Below, piece by piece: positions 1-8,903 of a DNA stretch of 64,000 nucleotides. The position numbers and the translations under genes were made by a program. Below the pieces are notes generated by a model. It was not told the DNA's origin, searched no databases, and saw only the letters and a list, made by a program, of their open reading frames with translations. The stretch comes from Gynuella sunshinyii YC6258 (GTDB lineage Bacteria; Pseudomonadota; Gammaproteobacteria; Pseudomonadales; Natronospirillaceae): positions 1,774,593-1,838,592 of the forward strand of contig NZ_CP007142.1 of assembly GCF_000940805.1 (NCBI RefSeq), given 5' to 3'. Each line of letters starts with the position of its first letter. Position 1 is the first letter of the stretch.

Positions 1-2
1 TG

Positions 3-656
3 ATCGGTCAGTCTGTGATAAACGTGAAATCCGGTGGACGAGGGCGGTTGTCGACCTTTATCGCCGGTTCCATGTTGCTGACGCTGGTCGTGTTTCTGAG
101 TGACTGGGTTTCTATTATTCCCATGGCGGCCCTGGTGGCGGTGATGATCATGGTCTCCATCGGAACATTCAACTGGGGATCGATCCGTGACTTAAAAACA
201 TTGCCGCTGTCTACCAATATTGTCATGATCCTGACTGTGGTGGTGGTGGTCTGGACTCACAATCTGGCCTATGGCGTGCTCGCCGGGGTACTGATGGCAG
301 CCTTGTTTTTCGCCAACAAAATCGGCCACTTCATGTATGTTGAGTCGGATTTGTCGGCAGATGGGGAGTCCAGAGTTTATCGTGTGGTTGGACAGGTATT
401 TTTTGCCTCATCCGATAAGTTCAACCGGTCATTTGATTTTAAAGAAGCGCTGGCAGAGGTCACCATTGATCTCAGCCGGGCACATTTCTGGGACATAACC
501 GCCGTTGGTGCGCTCGACAAAGTGGTGATCAAGTTCCGTCGTGAAGGTGCCAGAGTCAACGTGATTGGAATGAATGAAGCCAGTGAAACCATTGTTGATC
601 GTTTTGGGGTTCATGATAAGCCGGAAGAGCTTGATAAAGTATTGGGAGGTCATTAA
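3..656 (+). CDS. SulP-family anion transporter, C-terminal part (5' end outside window)
   Basis: The reading frame is open from the window edge, so this is the last 217 residues of a longer inner-membrane protein. An internal GTG at 15 is unlikely to be the start, because the codons before it continue SulP-like sequence (IGQSVINVKSGGRGRLSTF). Three to four hydrophobic segments fill residues about 20-105. A cytoplasmic STAS domain follows (about 120-210) with the characteristic core DLSRAHFWDITAVGALDKV. SulP proteins move sulfate, bicarbonate or other anions; the substrate cannot be told from this part. Its stop codon overlaps the start of the next gene by one base (TAATG), so the two are probably translationally coupled. 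Confidence 0.9.
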   Translation: MGQSVINVKSGGRGRLSTFIAGSMLLTLVVFLSDWVSIIPMAALVAVMIMVSIGTFNWGSIRDLKTLPLSTNIVMILTVVVVVWTHNLAYGVLAGVLMAALFFANKIGHFMYVESDLSADGESRVYRVVGQVFFASSDKFNRSFDFKEALAEVTIDLSRAHFWDITAVGALDKVVIKFRREGARVNVIGMNEASETIVDRFGVHDKPEELDKVLGGH

Positions 657-1519
657 TGGATAATCAGAATCAGGAAATGATCGTCGCCTGTGTCGACGGT
701 TCCAGATATACCAATGATGTCAGCGATTACGCTGCCTGGGCCAGCCAGCGCATTGGTGTGCCGCTGAAGCTGTTACACAATATCGAATATCGCGATATTT
801 CACCGATGGATCTAAGTGGCAGTATCGGTTTTGGAGCCCAGGAACATTTATTGAATGAGCTGGTATCGCTGGAAGAACAGCGCAGTAAAATTGTTCTGGA
901 AGAAGGCAAAAAAATGCTATCCCAGATTCGTGAACGGATAACGGCGCGCGGATATGACGAACCGATTCTACGCCAGCGTCACGGTTCTCTTCCGGAGACC
1001 CTGGTCGATTGCGAGCACGAAATCCGGCTGCTGGTGATGGGTATTCGTGGCGAGGGCAAAGAAGCGCTTGATGATCAGTTGGGCGGGCACCTGGAAACTG
1101 TTGCCCGGGCGCTGCACAAACCGATTCTGGTGGTAAACCGCCGATTTTCCGAGCCACAAAAAATCATGCTGGCGTTCGATGGTAGTGTCGGGGCCAAAAA
1201 AGCCCTCGATATGGTTGCCCAGCGGCCTTTGTTTAAAGGTACCGCCTGCCATCTGGTGAATGTCAATCACAAACAGGTCAGTCAGGAATATCCGATTTCT
1301 CATGCCGCCGAAGAACTGCGAATTGCCGGGTTTGATGTGACCGTCGCTGAACTGGAAGGGGATCCGCAGGAAATACTGTGCAATTACCAGCAACAGGAAA
1401 ATATCGATTTGACCTTGATGGGCGCGTTCAGTCACAACCGTATTCGTGATCTGATTATTGGCAGCTTTACCGTAAAAATGCTGTTAAACACCCAACAGCC
1501 ATTATTGTTATTAAGGTAA
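656..1519 (+). CDS. Tandem-domain universal stress protein (UspA family)
   Basis: This 287-residue cytoplasmic protein contains two Usp domains. The first (about 7-150) opens with IVACVDGSRYTNDVSDYAAWAS and carries MGIRGEGK in its nucleotide-loop region. The second (about 165-287) opens with KIMLAFDGSVGAKKALDMV and ends with a clear ATP-loop pattern, MGAFSHNRIRDLIIGS. Tandem Usp proteins are often encoded next to SulP transporters, and here the start overlaps the sulP stop by one base, suggesting an anion-transport or stress role. The exact function is unknown. Its stop directly abuts that of the convergent methyltransferase gene, leaving no room for a separate terminator. Confidence 0.92.
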   Translation: MDNQNQEMIVACVDGSRYTNDVSDYAAWASQRIGVPLKLLHNIEYRDISPMDLSGSIGFGAQEHLLNELVSLEEQRSKIVLEEGKKMLSQIRERITARGYDEPILRQRHGSLPETLVDCEHEIRLLVMGIRGEGKEALDDQLGGHLETVARALHKPILVVNRRFSEPQKIMLAFDGSVGAKKALDMVAQRPLFKGTACHLVNVNHKQVSQEYPISHAAEELRIAGFDVTVAELEGDPQEILCNYQQQENIDLTLMGAFSHNRIRDLIIGSFTVKMLLNTQQPLLLLR

Positions 1520-1966
1520 TCAATAAACCGGCCAGAAAACCTTACAGGTCTTCTGCCGGTATTCTGCATAACCAGGGAAGGTGTGCAGCAGATACTTTTC
1601 TTCTTTTTCTATCTTCAGAACAATGGCCATTGCCACCAGTAGCAACCCTGTCCAGTTGTACCAGCCATGGTTAAAAATCGTTATCCCGGCCATCAATAAA
1701 AACAGGCTCAGATACATCGGGTGTCGTATCCGGCGATACGGGCCACTGGTAATGAGTCTTGCCCCCTGTTTGATTTCCGGATAGACAGAAAAGTTGCCGA
1801 TTCGATTATGGTAGACCGTCCAAAGCGCCAGAACCAGACCTGCCAGAGACAGCATCAGGGGTGCCGGATGATGGTGCAGAGAGTTATTGGGCACAGTTGC
1901 CAGTAGCATGCCCGCGCCCTGAGTCAGCACCAGCAGATGGCTGCCTAATGGTCGGTCAAATATCAT
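1520..1966 (-). CDS. Isoprenylcysteine carboxyl methyltransferase (ICMT)/PEMT-like membrane methyltransferase
   Basis: The product is 148 residues with three to four hydrophobic segments. The family core is visible: SGPYRRIRHPMYLSLFLLMAG, followed by the C-terminal EKEEKYLLHTFPGYAEYRQKT, which matches the RHPxY and E..L...FG..Y..Y pattern of ICMT/phospholipid methyltransferase proteins. Such bacterial homologues use S-adenosylmethionine in the inner membrane, but their acceptors are mostly unknown, so no substrate is assigned. It lies four bases downstream of udk on the same strand and is probably cotranscribed with it. Confidence 0.8.
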   Translation of the reverse strand: MIFDRPLGSHLLVLTQGAGMLLATVPNNSLHHHPAPLMLSLAGLVLALWTVYHNRIGNFSVYPEIKQGARLITSGPYRRIRHPMYLSLFLLMAGITIFNHGWYNWTGLLLVAMAIVLKIEKEEKYLLHTFPGYAEYRQKTCKVFWPVY

Positions 1967-1970
1967 GGCG

Positions 1971-2597
1971 TTATTCCAGTAATTGTTTGATGCGGGCTTT
2001 GATCATCTCAATGGCCACGCGATTCTTTCCACCCCTGGGAACGATCAGGTCGGCAAATTGTTTGGATGGCTCAACAAACTGCATAAACATCGGTCTGACG
2101 GTTTGGCGGTACTGACTGATCACAGATTCGAGAGATCGGCCACGACTTTCAATATCCCGCTGCAGACGCCGAACCAGACAGATATCCAGCGGGGTATCGA
2201 TATAGATACTGGTATGCAGGCGCTCGCGGATATCGGGATCGGTCAATAGTAAAATCCCCTCGACGATCACCACCCGTCGGGGTTCCATGTCTATGGTGTC
2301 GCTGGCGCGGGTGTGTTCGGTGTAATCATAGACCGGGATGTCAACGTGGAATCCCCGGCCCAGTTGGTCCAGGTGTTCTATCAGTAAGTGATGGTCAAAG
2401 GCATTGGGGTGGTCATAGTTGGTTTTCAGTCGTTCCTCCATCGACATGTGAGACTGGTCTTTGTAGTAAGAGTCTTCTTTGATGATGCCAATGTGATGGG
2501 CGCCAACTTCTTCCTTGAGTTCCTGATAAATAGTGGCAGATAAAAGGCTCTTGCCTGATGCGGACGCACCAGTGATGCCGATAAAAATGGGGGACAT
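1971..2597 (-). CDS. udk: Uridine kinase
   Basis: Uridine/cytidine kinase of the pyrimidine salvage pathway (NTP + uridine to UMP). The Walker A motif GASASGKS is near the N-terminus, followed by the family signatures [39 protein letters not shown] and [10 protein letters not shown]. The frame can be extended to 2612 (MSFIF...), but [12 protein letters not shown] at 2597 matches the usual Udk N-terminus. The resulting 208 residues fit the family (E. coli 213). It is probably cotranscribed with the downstream methyltransferase gene and is divergent from pgk. Confidence 0.93.
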   Translation of the reverse strand: MSPIFIGITGASASGKSLLSATIYQELKEEVGAHHIGIIKEDSYYKDQSHMSMEERLKTNYDHPNAFDHHLLIEHLDQLGRGFHVDIPVYDYTEHTRASDTIDMEPRRVVIVEGILLLTDPDIRERLHTSIYIDTPLDICLVRRLQRDIESRGRSLESVISQYRQTVRPMFMQFVEPSKQFADLIVPRGGKNRVAIEMIKARIKQLLE

Positions 2598-2880
2598 AAA
2601 TATGAAACTCACAACAGGTTTGGGGTATTTTATTCAGGATGCCCGGTATCGACAAATGATTCACTGCAGTTCGACGGTGCATGAACCAGAAAAATCCTGG
2701 TTTTTGTAGTAATTATAAAATGCAGTATCGTTTCAGCTTGGTGTTTTGGTTAAAACATCGCCAATTTACTGATAAAGATCACTCAAAAATGTAATTTTAC
2801 TACATCCCTTGTGTCTGTCTCGAGTATGTGAGTTAGAATAGCCCCACATCCCTTTCCATTACATATCAAAGGAACTCAAC

Positions 2881-4044
2881 ATGTCTGTGATAAAAATGTC
2901 TGATTTGGATCTGGCAGGTAAGCGTGTTCTTATTCGTCAGGACCTTAACGTGCCCCTGGACGAAGCCGGCAATGTCACCAGCGACAAGCGTATTAAAGCC
3001 TCTTTACCCACCATTGAAGAAGCTTTGGCCAAAGGTGCCAAAGTCATGGTGATGAGTCACCTTGGACGTCCGGAAGAAGGGGTCTATGACGAAGCCAGTT
3101 CTCTGAAGCCGGTTGCTGCTTATCTGGGCAAACTGATGGGGCGCGAAATTCCCGTGGTCAAAGACTGGGTGGATGGATTTGACGTTGATGCAGATCTGGT
3201 GATGCTGGAAAACGTTCGTTTCAATAAGGGTGAAAAGAAAAACGATGACGAGCTGTCGAAAAAGATGGCGGCATTGTGTGACGTGTATGTAATGGATGCT
3301 TTTGGGACTGCCCACCGGGCTCAGGCTTCAACTCATGGGGTTGCCAAGTTTGCTCCTGTTGCCTGTGCAGGTCCGCTGCTGGCTGGTGAGCTCGATGCTC
3401 TGGGTAAGGCGATGGATAATCCTGCCCGGCCGATGGTTGCCATTGTTGGTGGCTCCAAAGTTTCAACCAAATTGACCGTACTGGAAAGTCTTTCCAAAGT
3501 CTGCGACCAGTTGATCGTAGGTGGTGGTATCTCCAACACTTTTGTGGCAGCGCGTGGATATAACGTTGGTAAGTCTCTGCACGAAGCAGACCTGATTCCT
3601 CAGGCTCAAAAACTGATGGCAGAACTGGACATTCCAGAACCAGTTGACGTGCGTGTTGGTAAAGAATTCAGCGCGACGGCTGAAGCGGTTGTCAAACCTG
3701 TTGATCAGGTACAGGATGACGAAGAAATCATGGACCTCGGGCCTCAAACGGCTGCCAGATTTGCAGAAGTTATCAAGGGTGCCAAAACCATCCTGTGGAA
3801 TGGCCCTTGTGGCGTATTTGAGTTTGACAATTTTGCCCAGGGAACCAAAGATATCGCCGAAGCAATTGCAGCCAGTGATGCATTTTCTGTGTTAGGTGGT
3901 GGAGACGTAATTGCAGCCGTTCAGAAATTTGATATGGAAGACCGGTTCTCTTATATCTCAACAGGTGGTGGTGCATTCCTTGAGTTTGTGGAAGGAAAGA
4001 AACTGCCGGCGGTTGCGATTCTGGAAGAGCGGGCAAAAGGCTAA
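2881..4044 (+). CDS. pgk: Phosphoglycerate kinase
   Basis: Glycolytic and gluconeogenic enzyme interconverting 1,3-bisphosphoglycerate + ADP and 3-phosphoglycerate + ATP in the cytosol. It has 387 residues, like E. coli Pgk. The substrate-side signature [17 protein letters not shown], the SHLGRP motif and the C-terminal nucleotide-binding [12 protein letters not shown] and [10 protein letters not shown] are all intact. ATG at 2881 follows an AAAGGAA ribosome-binding site. fba follows after 61 bases, the common gammaproteobacterial pgk-fba order. A possible -10 (TAGAAT, 2834-2839) lies upstream, but no convincing -35 at normal spacing was found. Confidence 0.97.
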   Translation: MSVIKMSDLDLAGKRVLIRQDLNVPLDEAGNVTSDKRIKASLPTIEEALAKGAKVMVMSHLGRPEEGVYDEASSLKPVAAYLGKLMGREIPVVKDWVDGFDVDADLVMLENVRFNKGEKKNDDELSKKMAALCDVYVMDAFGTAHRAQASTHGVAKFAPVACAGPLLAGELDALGKAMDNPARPMVAIVGGSKVSTKLTVLESLSKVCDQLIVGGGISNTFVAARGYNVGKSLHEADLIPQAQKLMAELDIPEPVDVRVGKEFSATAEAVVKPVDQVQDDEEIMDLGPQTAARFAEVIKGAKTILWNGPCGVFEFDNFAQGTKDIAEAIAASDAFSVLGGGDVIAAVQKFDMEDRFSYISTGGGAFLEFVEGKKLPAVAILEERAKG

Positions 4045-4105
4045 GTTAAACCAGCCAAGCTGATTACGACGATTTATAAACTCTTGTAACAATCAGGAAT
4101 TCGAT

Positions 4106-5185
4106 ATGTCACAGAAAATATCCGATTTTGTAAAACCCGGTGTTGCCACTGGTGATGATGTACAGAAAATCTTTGAACTGGCCAAAGCCGGTCATTTTGC
4201 ACTCCCGGCTGTCAATTGCGTGGGTACTGATTCTGTTAACGCAGTGCTGGAAGCTGCCGCAAAAGTGAACTCCCCTGTGATCGTACAGTTCTCTAACGGC
4301 GGTGCCGGTTTTTTTGCTGGTAAAGGCGTTAAACTGGAAGGTCAGGGCGCGCAGATACTGGGTGCCATTGCCGGTGCCAAACATGTGCATACTGTTGCCG
4401 AAGCTTATGGCGTTCCGGTTATTCTGCATACTGACCATGCAGCCAAAAAACTGTTGCCATGGATCGACGGATTACTTGACGCTGGTGAAAAGCACTTTGC
4501 TGAAACAGGTAAGCCTTTGTTTTCTTCGCATATGCTTGATCTGTCAGAAGAGTCTCTGGAAGAAAACATGGAAATTTCAGCTCGCTATCTCGAGCGTATG
4601 TCCAAAATGGGCATGACTCTGGAAATCGAACTGGGTGTGACCGGTGGTGAGGAAGATGGTGTTGATAACAGTAATGTTGATACCGCTGATCTGTACACCA
4701 AGCCTGAAGAAGTTGCTTATGCTTATGAAAAACTGAGCGCTGTCAGCCCTCGTTTTACCATTGCGGCCTCTTTCGGAAATGTTCATGGTGTATACAAGCC
4801 GGGTAATGTGAAACTGACTCCAAAAATTCTGGATAACTCGCAGAAATACTGTTCCGAGAAATTTGGTTTGACAGAAAAGAGCCTCAACTTTGTATTCCAC
4901 GGCGGTTCTGGTTCCTCGGCTGCTGAAATTGAAGAATCCATTTCCTATGGTGTCATCAAGATGAACATTGATACCGATACCCAGTGGGCAACCTGGAATG
5001 GTGTTCGTGAGTATTATCTGGCCAATGAAGCCTATCTGCAGGGACAAATCGGTAACCCTGACGGTGAAGACAAGCCCAATAAGAAGTTTTATGACCCACG
5101 TGTCTGGTTGCGTAAGTCTCAGGATGGCATGGTCAAGCGATTGGAACAGGCATTTGCCGAACTGAATTGTATTGATCGTTATTGA
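4106..5185 (+). CDS. fbaA: Fructose-bisphosphate aldolase, class II
   Basis: Zinc-dependent class IIA aldolase (fructose 1,6-bisphosphate to DHAP + glyceraldehyde 3-phosphate). The 359 residues match E. coli FbaA (359). The sequence opens with MSQKISDFVKPGV, has the zinc-ligand motif HTDHAAKK near residue 110, and the phosphate-binding FHGGSGSSAAE and NIDTDTQWA segments. It is the second gene of a pgk-fba unit closed by the terminator at 5211-5232. Confidence 0.97.
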   Translation: MSQKISDFVKPGVATGDDVQKIFELAKAGHFALPAVNCVGTDSVNAVLEAAAKVNSPVIVQFSNGGAGFFAGKGVKLEGQGAQILGAIAGAKHVHTVAEAYGVPVILHTDHAAKKLLPWIDGLLDAGEKHFAETGKPLFSSHMLDLSEESLEENMEISARYLERMSKMGMTLEIELGVTGGEEDGVDNSNVDTADLYTKPEEVAYAYEKLSAVSPRFTIAASFGNVHGVYKPGNVKLTPKILDNSQKYCSEKFGLTEKSLNFVFHGGSGSSAAEIEESISYGVIKMNIDTDTQWATWNGVREYYLANEAYLQGQIGNPDGEDKPNKKFYDPRVWLRKSQDGMVKRLEQAFAELNCIDRY

Positions 5186-5210
5186 TTTTTTCTTAATCAA
5201 TGATATTAAA

Positions 5211-5232
5211 GGCTCCCTCGGGAGCCTTTTTT
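5211..5232 (+). terminator. Rho-independent terminator of pgk-fba
   Basis: GGCTCCC-TC-GGGAGCC is a perfect 7-bp stem followed directly by six T residues. It lies 25 bases past the fba stop, a textbook intrinsic terminator. Confidence 0.93.
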
Positions 5233-5237
5233 ATATC

Positions 5238-5530
5238 CATGGAGGGATGGTATCCCACGGGCGCATGGATGCGCAGGAGTGGGGTATGCCCATGGAAGGG
5301 CTGTATCCCACGAGCGCATGGATGCGCAGGAGTGGGGTATGCCCATGGAGGGATGGGCATAATGTTGCTCCCTGCACATTATGCATTCCCGCCGTCCCTG
5401 GCGGTCAGCAGAATGTATGTTCCAGACACATCCTGCATTCCCGCCGTCCCTGTCGGTCATATCCCAGGGGCATGGATGCGCAGGAGTGGGGTATATCCAT
5501 GGGGGGATGGGCATAATGTTGCTCCCTGCA
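5238..5530. repeat. Cluster of short interspersed GC-rich repeats
   Basis: Three kinds of unit recur between fba and the ion channel gene. Unit A (GCATGGATGCGCAGGAGTGG and onward to about 30 bases) starts at 5263, 5316 and 5470. Unit B (GGATGGGCATAATGTTGCTC onward) occurs at about 5351 and 5506. Unit C (TGCATTCCCGCCGTCCCTG) occurs at about 5382 and 5434. Unit A contains the palindrome GCATGGATGC-like core. The A-B junction forms a hairpin with arms TATGCCCAT (5338-5346) and ATGGGCATA (5353-5361). All frames are open across the cluster because the repeats lack stops; there is no sign of a real gene. Function is unknown. Confidence 0.8.
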
Positions 5531-5658
5531 TTCGTTGATATTCCATCGGTCCTCAATCCATATCCTTGCTTTTTATAAGGTGTGGGGGAGGTCGGGAAGA
5601 GTAATGAGAAAATCACAATTAATGGCTTTGGTATTAACCGTAACATGAGAAGCAATCA

Positions 5659-6465
5659 GTGACACAACAGCAAAACCTGATATTTAACAGCCTCAAACAG
5701 GTAGAGGCGAGTAAGTTATTTCAAGGCGGAGTGATTGCAATTATTGTATTGTCCGCGCTGACCACCGGGGCCAAAACCTATAATTTGCCAACAGTTTTCG
5801 AGCATGTGCTTGAAGGACTCGATACCGCGATTACGTTTTTCTTTTTGGTGGAAATTCTTTTGCGTTTTATTGTGCATGATAATAAAAAGCGATTTTTTCT
5901 CGATGGTTGGAATATCTTCGACACCTTGGTTGTAGTAGGCAGTCTGATTCCTCTGCAGAATGCTGACGCAGTACTGATTGGTCGGCTGTTAAGAATCTTC
6001 CGGGTATTACGATTGGTCTCCGTGATTCCGGATCTGCGTTTTCTGATTAATTCGCTGTTTAAGGCGATTCCCAGAATGGGATATATTGCCGTACTCATGT
6101 TTATTATTTTCTATATCTATGCTGCGATAGGATCGTTGTTTTTTCATTCAATTAATGAAGTTTTGTGGGGAGATGTCACTATTTCCATGTTGACTCTTTT
6201 TAGGGTGGCAACTTTTGAGGACTGGACCGATGTCATGTATGAAACCATGGATACTTATCCGCTCAGCTGGATTTATTATCTGACATTTATATTTCTGACG
6301 GCTTTTGTGTTTCTGAACATGATGGTTGGTGCGATACTGGAGGTCATGAGTGCGGAGCAGAATGCACGTGAACAGGCCAGTGCTCATAAGGAGCGTGCAG
6401 ATATGGCAGAGCAGATTCAGGCGTTGCAGCATAAAGTCGATATCCTGATTGAACGGCTTAAATAA
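5659..6465 (+). CDS. Voltage-gated cation channel of the bacterial NaChBac/Nav type
   Basis: A single-domain six-helix channel subunit of 268 residues, expected to form an inner-membrane tetramer. S4 is clear, with arginines at 109, 112, 115 and 118 (GRLLRIFRVLRLV). The pore loop MLTLFRVATFEDWTDVMY (filter TFEDW, residues 185-189) is followed by S6 (about 205-232). A C-terminal heptad-like tail (233-268, HKERADMAEQIQALQHKVDILIERL) matches the four-helix coiled coil of bacterial Nav channels. The filter differs from the usual TLESW and carries an extra Asp. Start is GTG at 5659. The gene stands alone. Confidence 0.88.
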   Translation: MTQQQNLIFNSLKQVEASKLFQGGVIAIIVLSALTTGAKTYNLPTVFEHVLEGLDTAITFFFLVEILLRFIVHDNKKRFFLDGWNIFDTLVVVGSLIPLQNADAVLIGRLLRIFRVLRLVSVIPDLRFLINSLFKAIPRMGYIAVLMFIIFYIYAAIGSLFFHSINEVLWGDVTISMLTLFRVATFEDWTDVMYETMDTYPLSWIYYLTFIFLTAFVFLNMMVGAILEVMSAEQNAREQASAHKERADMAEQIQALQHKVDILIERLK

Positions 6466-6530
6466 CTCGTTTCCTTGTTCTCTGATTTCCAGATGTGCGG
6501 TTCTTTCGCGCCATATGTCAATTTTCAGCC

Positions 6531-6734
6531 TGTTAACCCGGCAAGTATACATGTCGGGTTAACAGTGTGATGCTGGGATGCACCGAGGTGTCGGACCAAA
6601 CTATTGGCCACAGCCAATGCGAGCCACTGGAAATCAAGCGGTCCAACGATTCGGTGTTTCGCGCAACACCGCCAGATTTCTTGGGGCGACAATTAATATA
6701 GATCAGGACGATCTATTTAGTTGTTGGATTAATA
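6531..6734 (+). mobile_element. MITE-like element, copy 1
   Basis: A noncoding 204-bp stretch that is clearly similar to the reverse complement of 8904-9095 along its whole length and partly to 56223-56328. Inside are a 9-bp hairpin (GTTAACCCG 6532-6540 with CGGGTTAAC 6555-6563), a short hairpin ATTGGC/GCCAAT (6603-6608, 6613-6618) and a long-range stem GTCGGACC (6590-6597) with GGTCCAAC (6640-6647). Its ends are degenerate inverted repeats (about 14 of 21 positions). No coding capacity is seen, so it would need a transposase elsewhere. A structured-RNA repeat is the alternative reading. Confidence 0.65.
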
Positions 6735-7176
6735 ATAGGTGATACCTTGGCATTCGGCCATCTTCAGTGAAGATGGCTGCTCCCGGATACGCCATTTGCA
6801 TCATTACTGCAAATCCTGCGCAAAAAGCTTGTCATAAACCTCAGAAATCGTTTTAGACTATCGTCCCGGCTTACACGGTAGGTGATGGTGGTCCTGAAAA
6901 AGTCACAGTTGCTGATGTTTATGGGACTGGATTACGCGAATACCTTGATATAAGCCTATGCGGGTTAGGACATTTGGCAGTCACTGAATAAGCACAATTT
7001 TAATGAGCCTCTGAAAGCACAACAGTTTTGTGCAGGTTAAGGCGCATCGTCCACAGGGACGTGTCCGTCACTTAGCCCGAGTCTTTCTGCAGTAACGAAG
7101 ATTTGAGAAATTAAACACTGGCACTGTTTCGAATAGTGTTTTCAGAGTTTTTGATCAATGTAACTGGAGATGGATT
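6735..7176. other. Intergenic region with a hairpin and no gene found
   Basis: No convincing ORF lies between MITE copy 1 and the dienelactone hydrolase gene. A perfect hairpin GCCATCTTC-AGT-GAAGATGGC sits at 6758-6778 without a T-run, so it is not an obvious terminator. At 6855-6880 the motif AGACTATCGTCCC-N7-ACGGTA occurs and is repeated upstream of polB (see findings). Nothing else is supported. Confidence 0.5.
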
Positions 7177-7917
7177 ATGAAACATGTATTGCCCTTCTTG
7201 ATTATTATCTTGTGTTCACCGGTGCTGTTCGCAGCAGCGGGAAAGGACATAACTTACACCATCGCGAATGAGCCCTTTCAGGGATACTATGTCAGTGCAG
7301 GGAAAAACGCGCCATTGGTACTCCTGCTTCACGACTGGGATGGATTGACAGACTACGAAACGCAGCGAGCCGATATGCTGGCAGAAATGGGGTATTCGGT
7401 ATTTGCTGCAGATCTGTTTGGTGCCGGCATCCGTCCGACTCTCGTCGAGGATAAACGCCAGCACACTGGAGAGTTATATCAGGATCGTGGTCGTATGCGG
7501 GCCTTGCTGAATGGCGCATTACAGACGGCAGGTGACCAGGGAGGCAATATCGATAACCTGGTTGTGATGGGTTATTGTTTTGGTGGCGCCGCAGTGCTGG
7601 AAATGGCGCGCTCCGGAGTTCCTGCTAAGGGTTATGTGACTTTTCATGGTGGTCTGCAAACGCCCGAAGGTCAGGATTACAGCAAAGCCCAAGGTAGTTT
7701 GCTGATTCTTCATGGTACCGCAGATACCGCTATTACCATGGATCAATTTGCGCAGTTGGCTACAGAGCTTGAACGGGCTGGCATTAAGCATGAGATGATC
7801 ACTTACAGTGGTGCTCCTCATGCATTTACAGTATTTGGGGCGCCTTCATACCGAAAAGATGCTGATGAAAAATCATGGCAGCGTTTTACTGAGTTTCTGA
7901 CGACGGTGAGCCGTTAA
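7177..7917 (+). CDS. Secreted dienelactone hydrolase-family alpha/beta hydrolase
   Basis: This 246-residue protein starts with a signal peptide (MKHVLPFLIIILCSPVLFAAAG), so it is probably periplasmic. The catalytic triad of the dienelactone hydrolase family is visible: nucleophile Cys134 in GYCFGG, Asp183 in HGTADTA and His215 in SGAPHAF. DLH-family enzymes cleave esters or lactones, but exported members are mostly uncharacterised and no substrate is assigned. ATG follows a GGAGATGG ribosome-binding site. The gene lies between two inverted MITE-like copies, together with the PEBP gene. Confidence 0.85.
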   Translation: MKHVLPFLIIILCSPVLFAAAGKDITYTIANEPFQGYYVSAGKNAPLVLLLHDWDGLTDYETQRADMLAEMGYSVFAADLFGAGIRPTLVEDKRQHTGELYQDRGRMRALLNGALQTAGDQGGNIDNLVVMGYCFGGAAVLEMARSGVPAKGYVTFHGGLQTPEGQDYSKAQGSLLILHGTADTAITMDQFAQLATELERAGIKHEMITYSGAPHAFTVFGAPSYRKDADEKSWQRFTEFLTTVSR

Positions 7918-8015
7918 GTGAATTCGTTCTCAATAACATCAGGTGAATGGGCGGAAGCATATGTTCTGGCCCGGGAACCGGAATATTACTGAGTTTCATT
8001 ATAGGAGATCTATTT

Positions 8016-8495
8016 ATGGGTTTTGCACTTTCAACAATGCAACTTCAAAGCGATGCTTTTGATAATGGTGGAAAAATACCTGCAAAACATACCGGCGAGG
8101 CTGAAAATGTGTCGCCATCATTATCCTGGAAAAACTCTCCGGACGGCACTAACGGCTATGCCGTCATTTGCCATGATCCGGATGCACCTCTGATATCCCG
8201 GGGCGGCAGTTACGGTTTTGTTCATTGGGTACTGTACAACATTCCTGCGGATGTCACCCATTTAGAGGAGGCAACGGACCAGTTTACCCAGGGTGTTCAT
8301 GACGCCGGTAACACGGGATATACCGGCCCCATGCCTCCTAATGGTCATGGGCTTCATCATTACTATTTTTGGGTAATTGCTTTGAAAGATGCACCAAAAT
8401 TGCCTGCCGGATTGACTCTCTGGCAATTGTTGGATGCAGTGGAACCCTATGCTATTGGTATGAATCGCTTGGTTGGTACCTATCAGCGCGACTGA
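8016..8495 (+). CDS. YbhB/YbcL-type phosphatidylethanolamine-binding protein (PEBP) family
   Basis: The frame is open from 7947, but ATG at 8016 has a ribosome-binding site (ATAGGAGATC) and yields the normal family N-terminus MGFALSTMQLQSDAFDNGG (159 residues). PEBP signatures are intact: SPSLSWKNSPDGTNGYAV, CHDPDAPL and FVHWVLYNIPAD near the ligand pocket, then GYTGPMPPNGHGLHHYYF. Bacterial members are called Raf kinase inhibitor-like; their role is not established. It lies 98 bases after the hydrolase gene and ends at a strong hairpin. Confidence 0.9.
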   Translation: MGFALSTMQLQSDAFDNGGKIPAKHTGEAENVSPSLSWKNSPDGTNGYAVICHDPDAPLISRGGSYGFVHWVLYNIPADVTHLEEATDQFTQGVHDAGNTGYTGPMPPNGHGLHHYYFWVIALKDAPKLPAGLTLWQLLDAVEPYAIGMNRLVGTYQRD

Positions 8496-8506
8496 AATGA
8501 TTATTG

Positions 8507-8542
8507 TTCGCCCTGAAAATCTGATAAATGCTTCAGGGCGAA
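8507..8542 (+). terminator. Probable terminator after the PEBP gene
   Basis: Perfect 11-bp arms TTCGCCCTGAA (8507-8517) and TTCAGGGCGAA (8532-8542) lie 11 bases after the stop codon. The sequence after the stem is only moderately T-rich (TGTATTTCC). Confidence 0.7.
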
Positions 8543-8903
8543 TGTATTTCCAATCTATAAATTCTTTTCTCTGGTTGTTGTATTGGATGATTAAGGTCTT
8601 CCATCGGCACGCTATTGTTTCGTGTATCTGTGTTTGCCTTCGTGTATTTGAGAACTTATTGACTTGAGTGCTTGCATAATTGTTACCGATTGGAACAGGA
8701 ATTGCGCACCAATTTGGGGTGCATAAGGCCAGAAGTTCAGATACTTCTACATCTCAAGGGCGTTGAAATTTATCCAGATGTACAAAAAAACTTTTTTTTG
8801 TGAAACCGCAAAACAAATATGGTTTTTTTTCGGGGATATTTGGTTGAAAACACTATAAGCGTTGTTTCGGCTATCTAGGCATGGAAGTTGTATAACAGCC
8901 TAG
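8543..8903. other. AT-rich intergenic region without a recognised gene
   Basis: No gene can be supported here. A striking A/T-tract inverted repeat, ACAAAAAAA (8782-8790) and TTTTTTTGT (8793-8801), is followed by another run of eight T (about 8823). Such tracts may be bent DNA or a transcription stop, but nothing decides this. Confidence 0.4.

Noticed and set aside
720-1435. Antisense frames of 145 and 155 codons over the universal stress protein gene
   Set aside because: They are shadows of a well-supported gene with no recognisable domain.
5238-5530. CRISPR array
   Set aside because: Repeats are of three kinds with irregular spacing, there are no uniform spacers, and no cas genes are present.
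5172-5655. Several open frames of 65-149 codons on both strands across the repeat cluster after fba
   Set aside because: All frames are open because the repeats lack stop codons. The peptides are repeat translations with no consistent start or ribosome-binding site, and some run over the fba terminator.
6531-6734. Plain intrinsic terminator of the ion channel gene
   Set aside because: The stem lacks a T-run and is one part of a 204-bp element repeated at two other places. A secondary terminator role is still possible.
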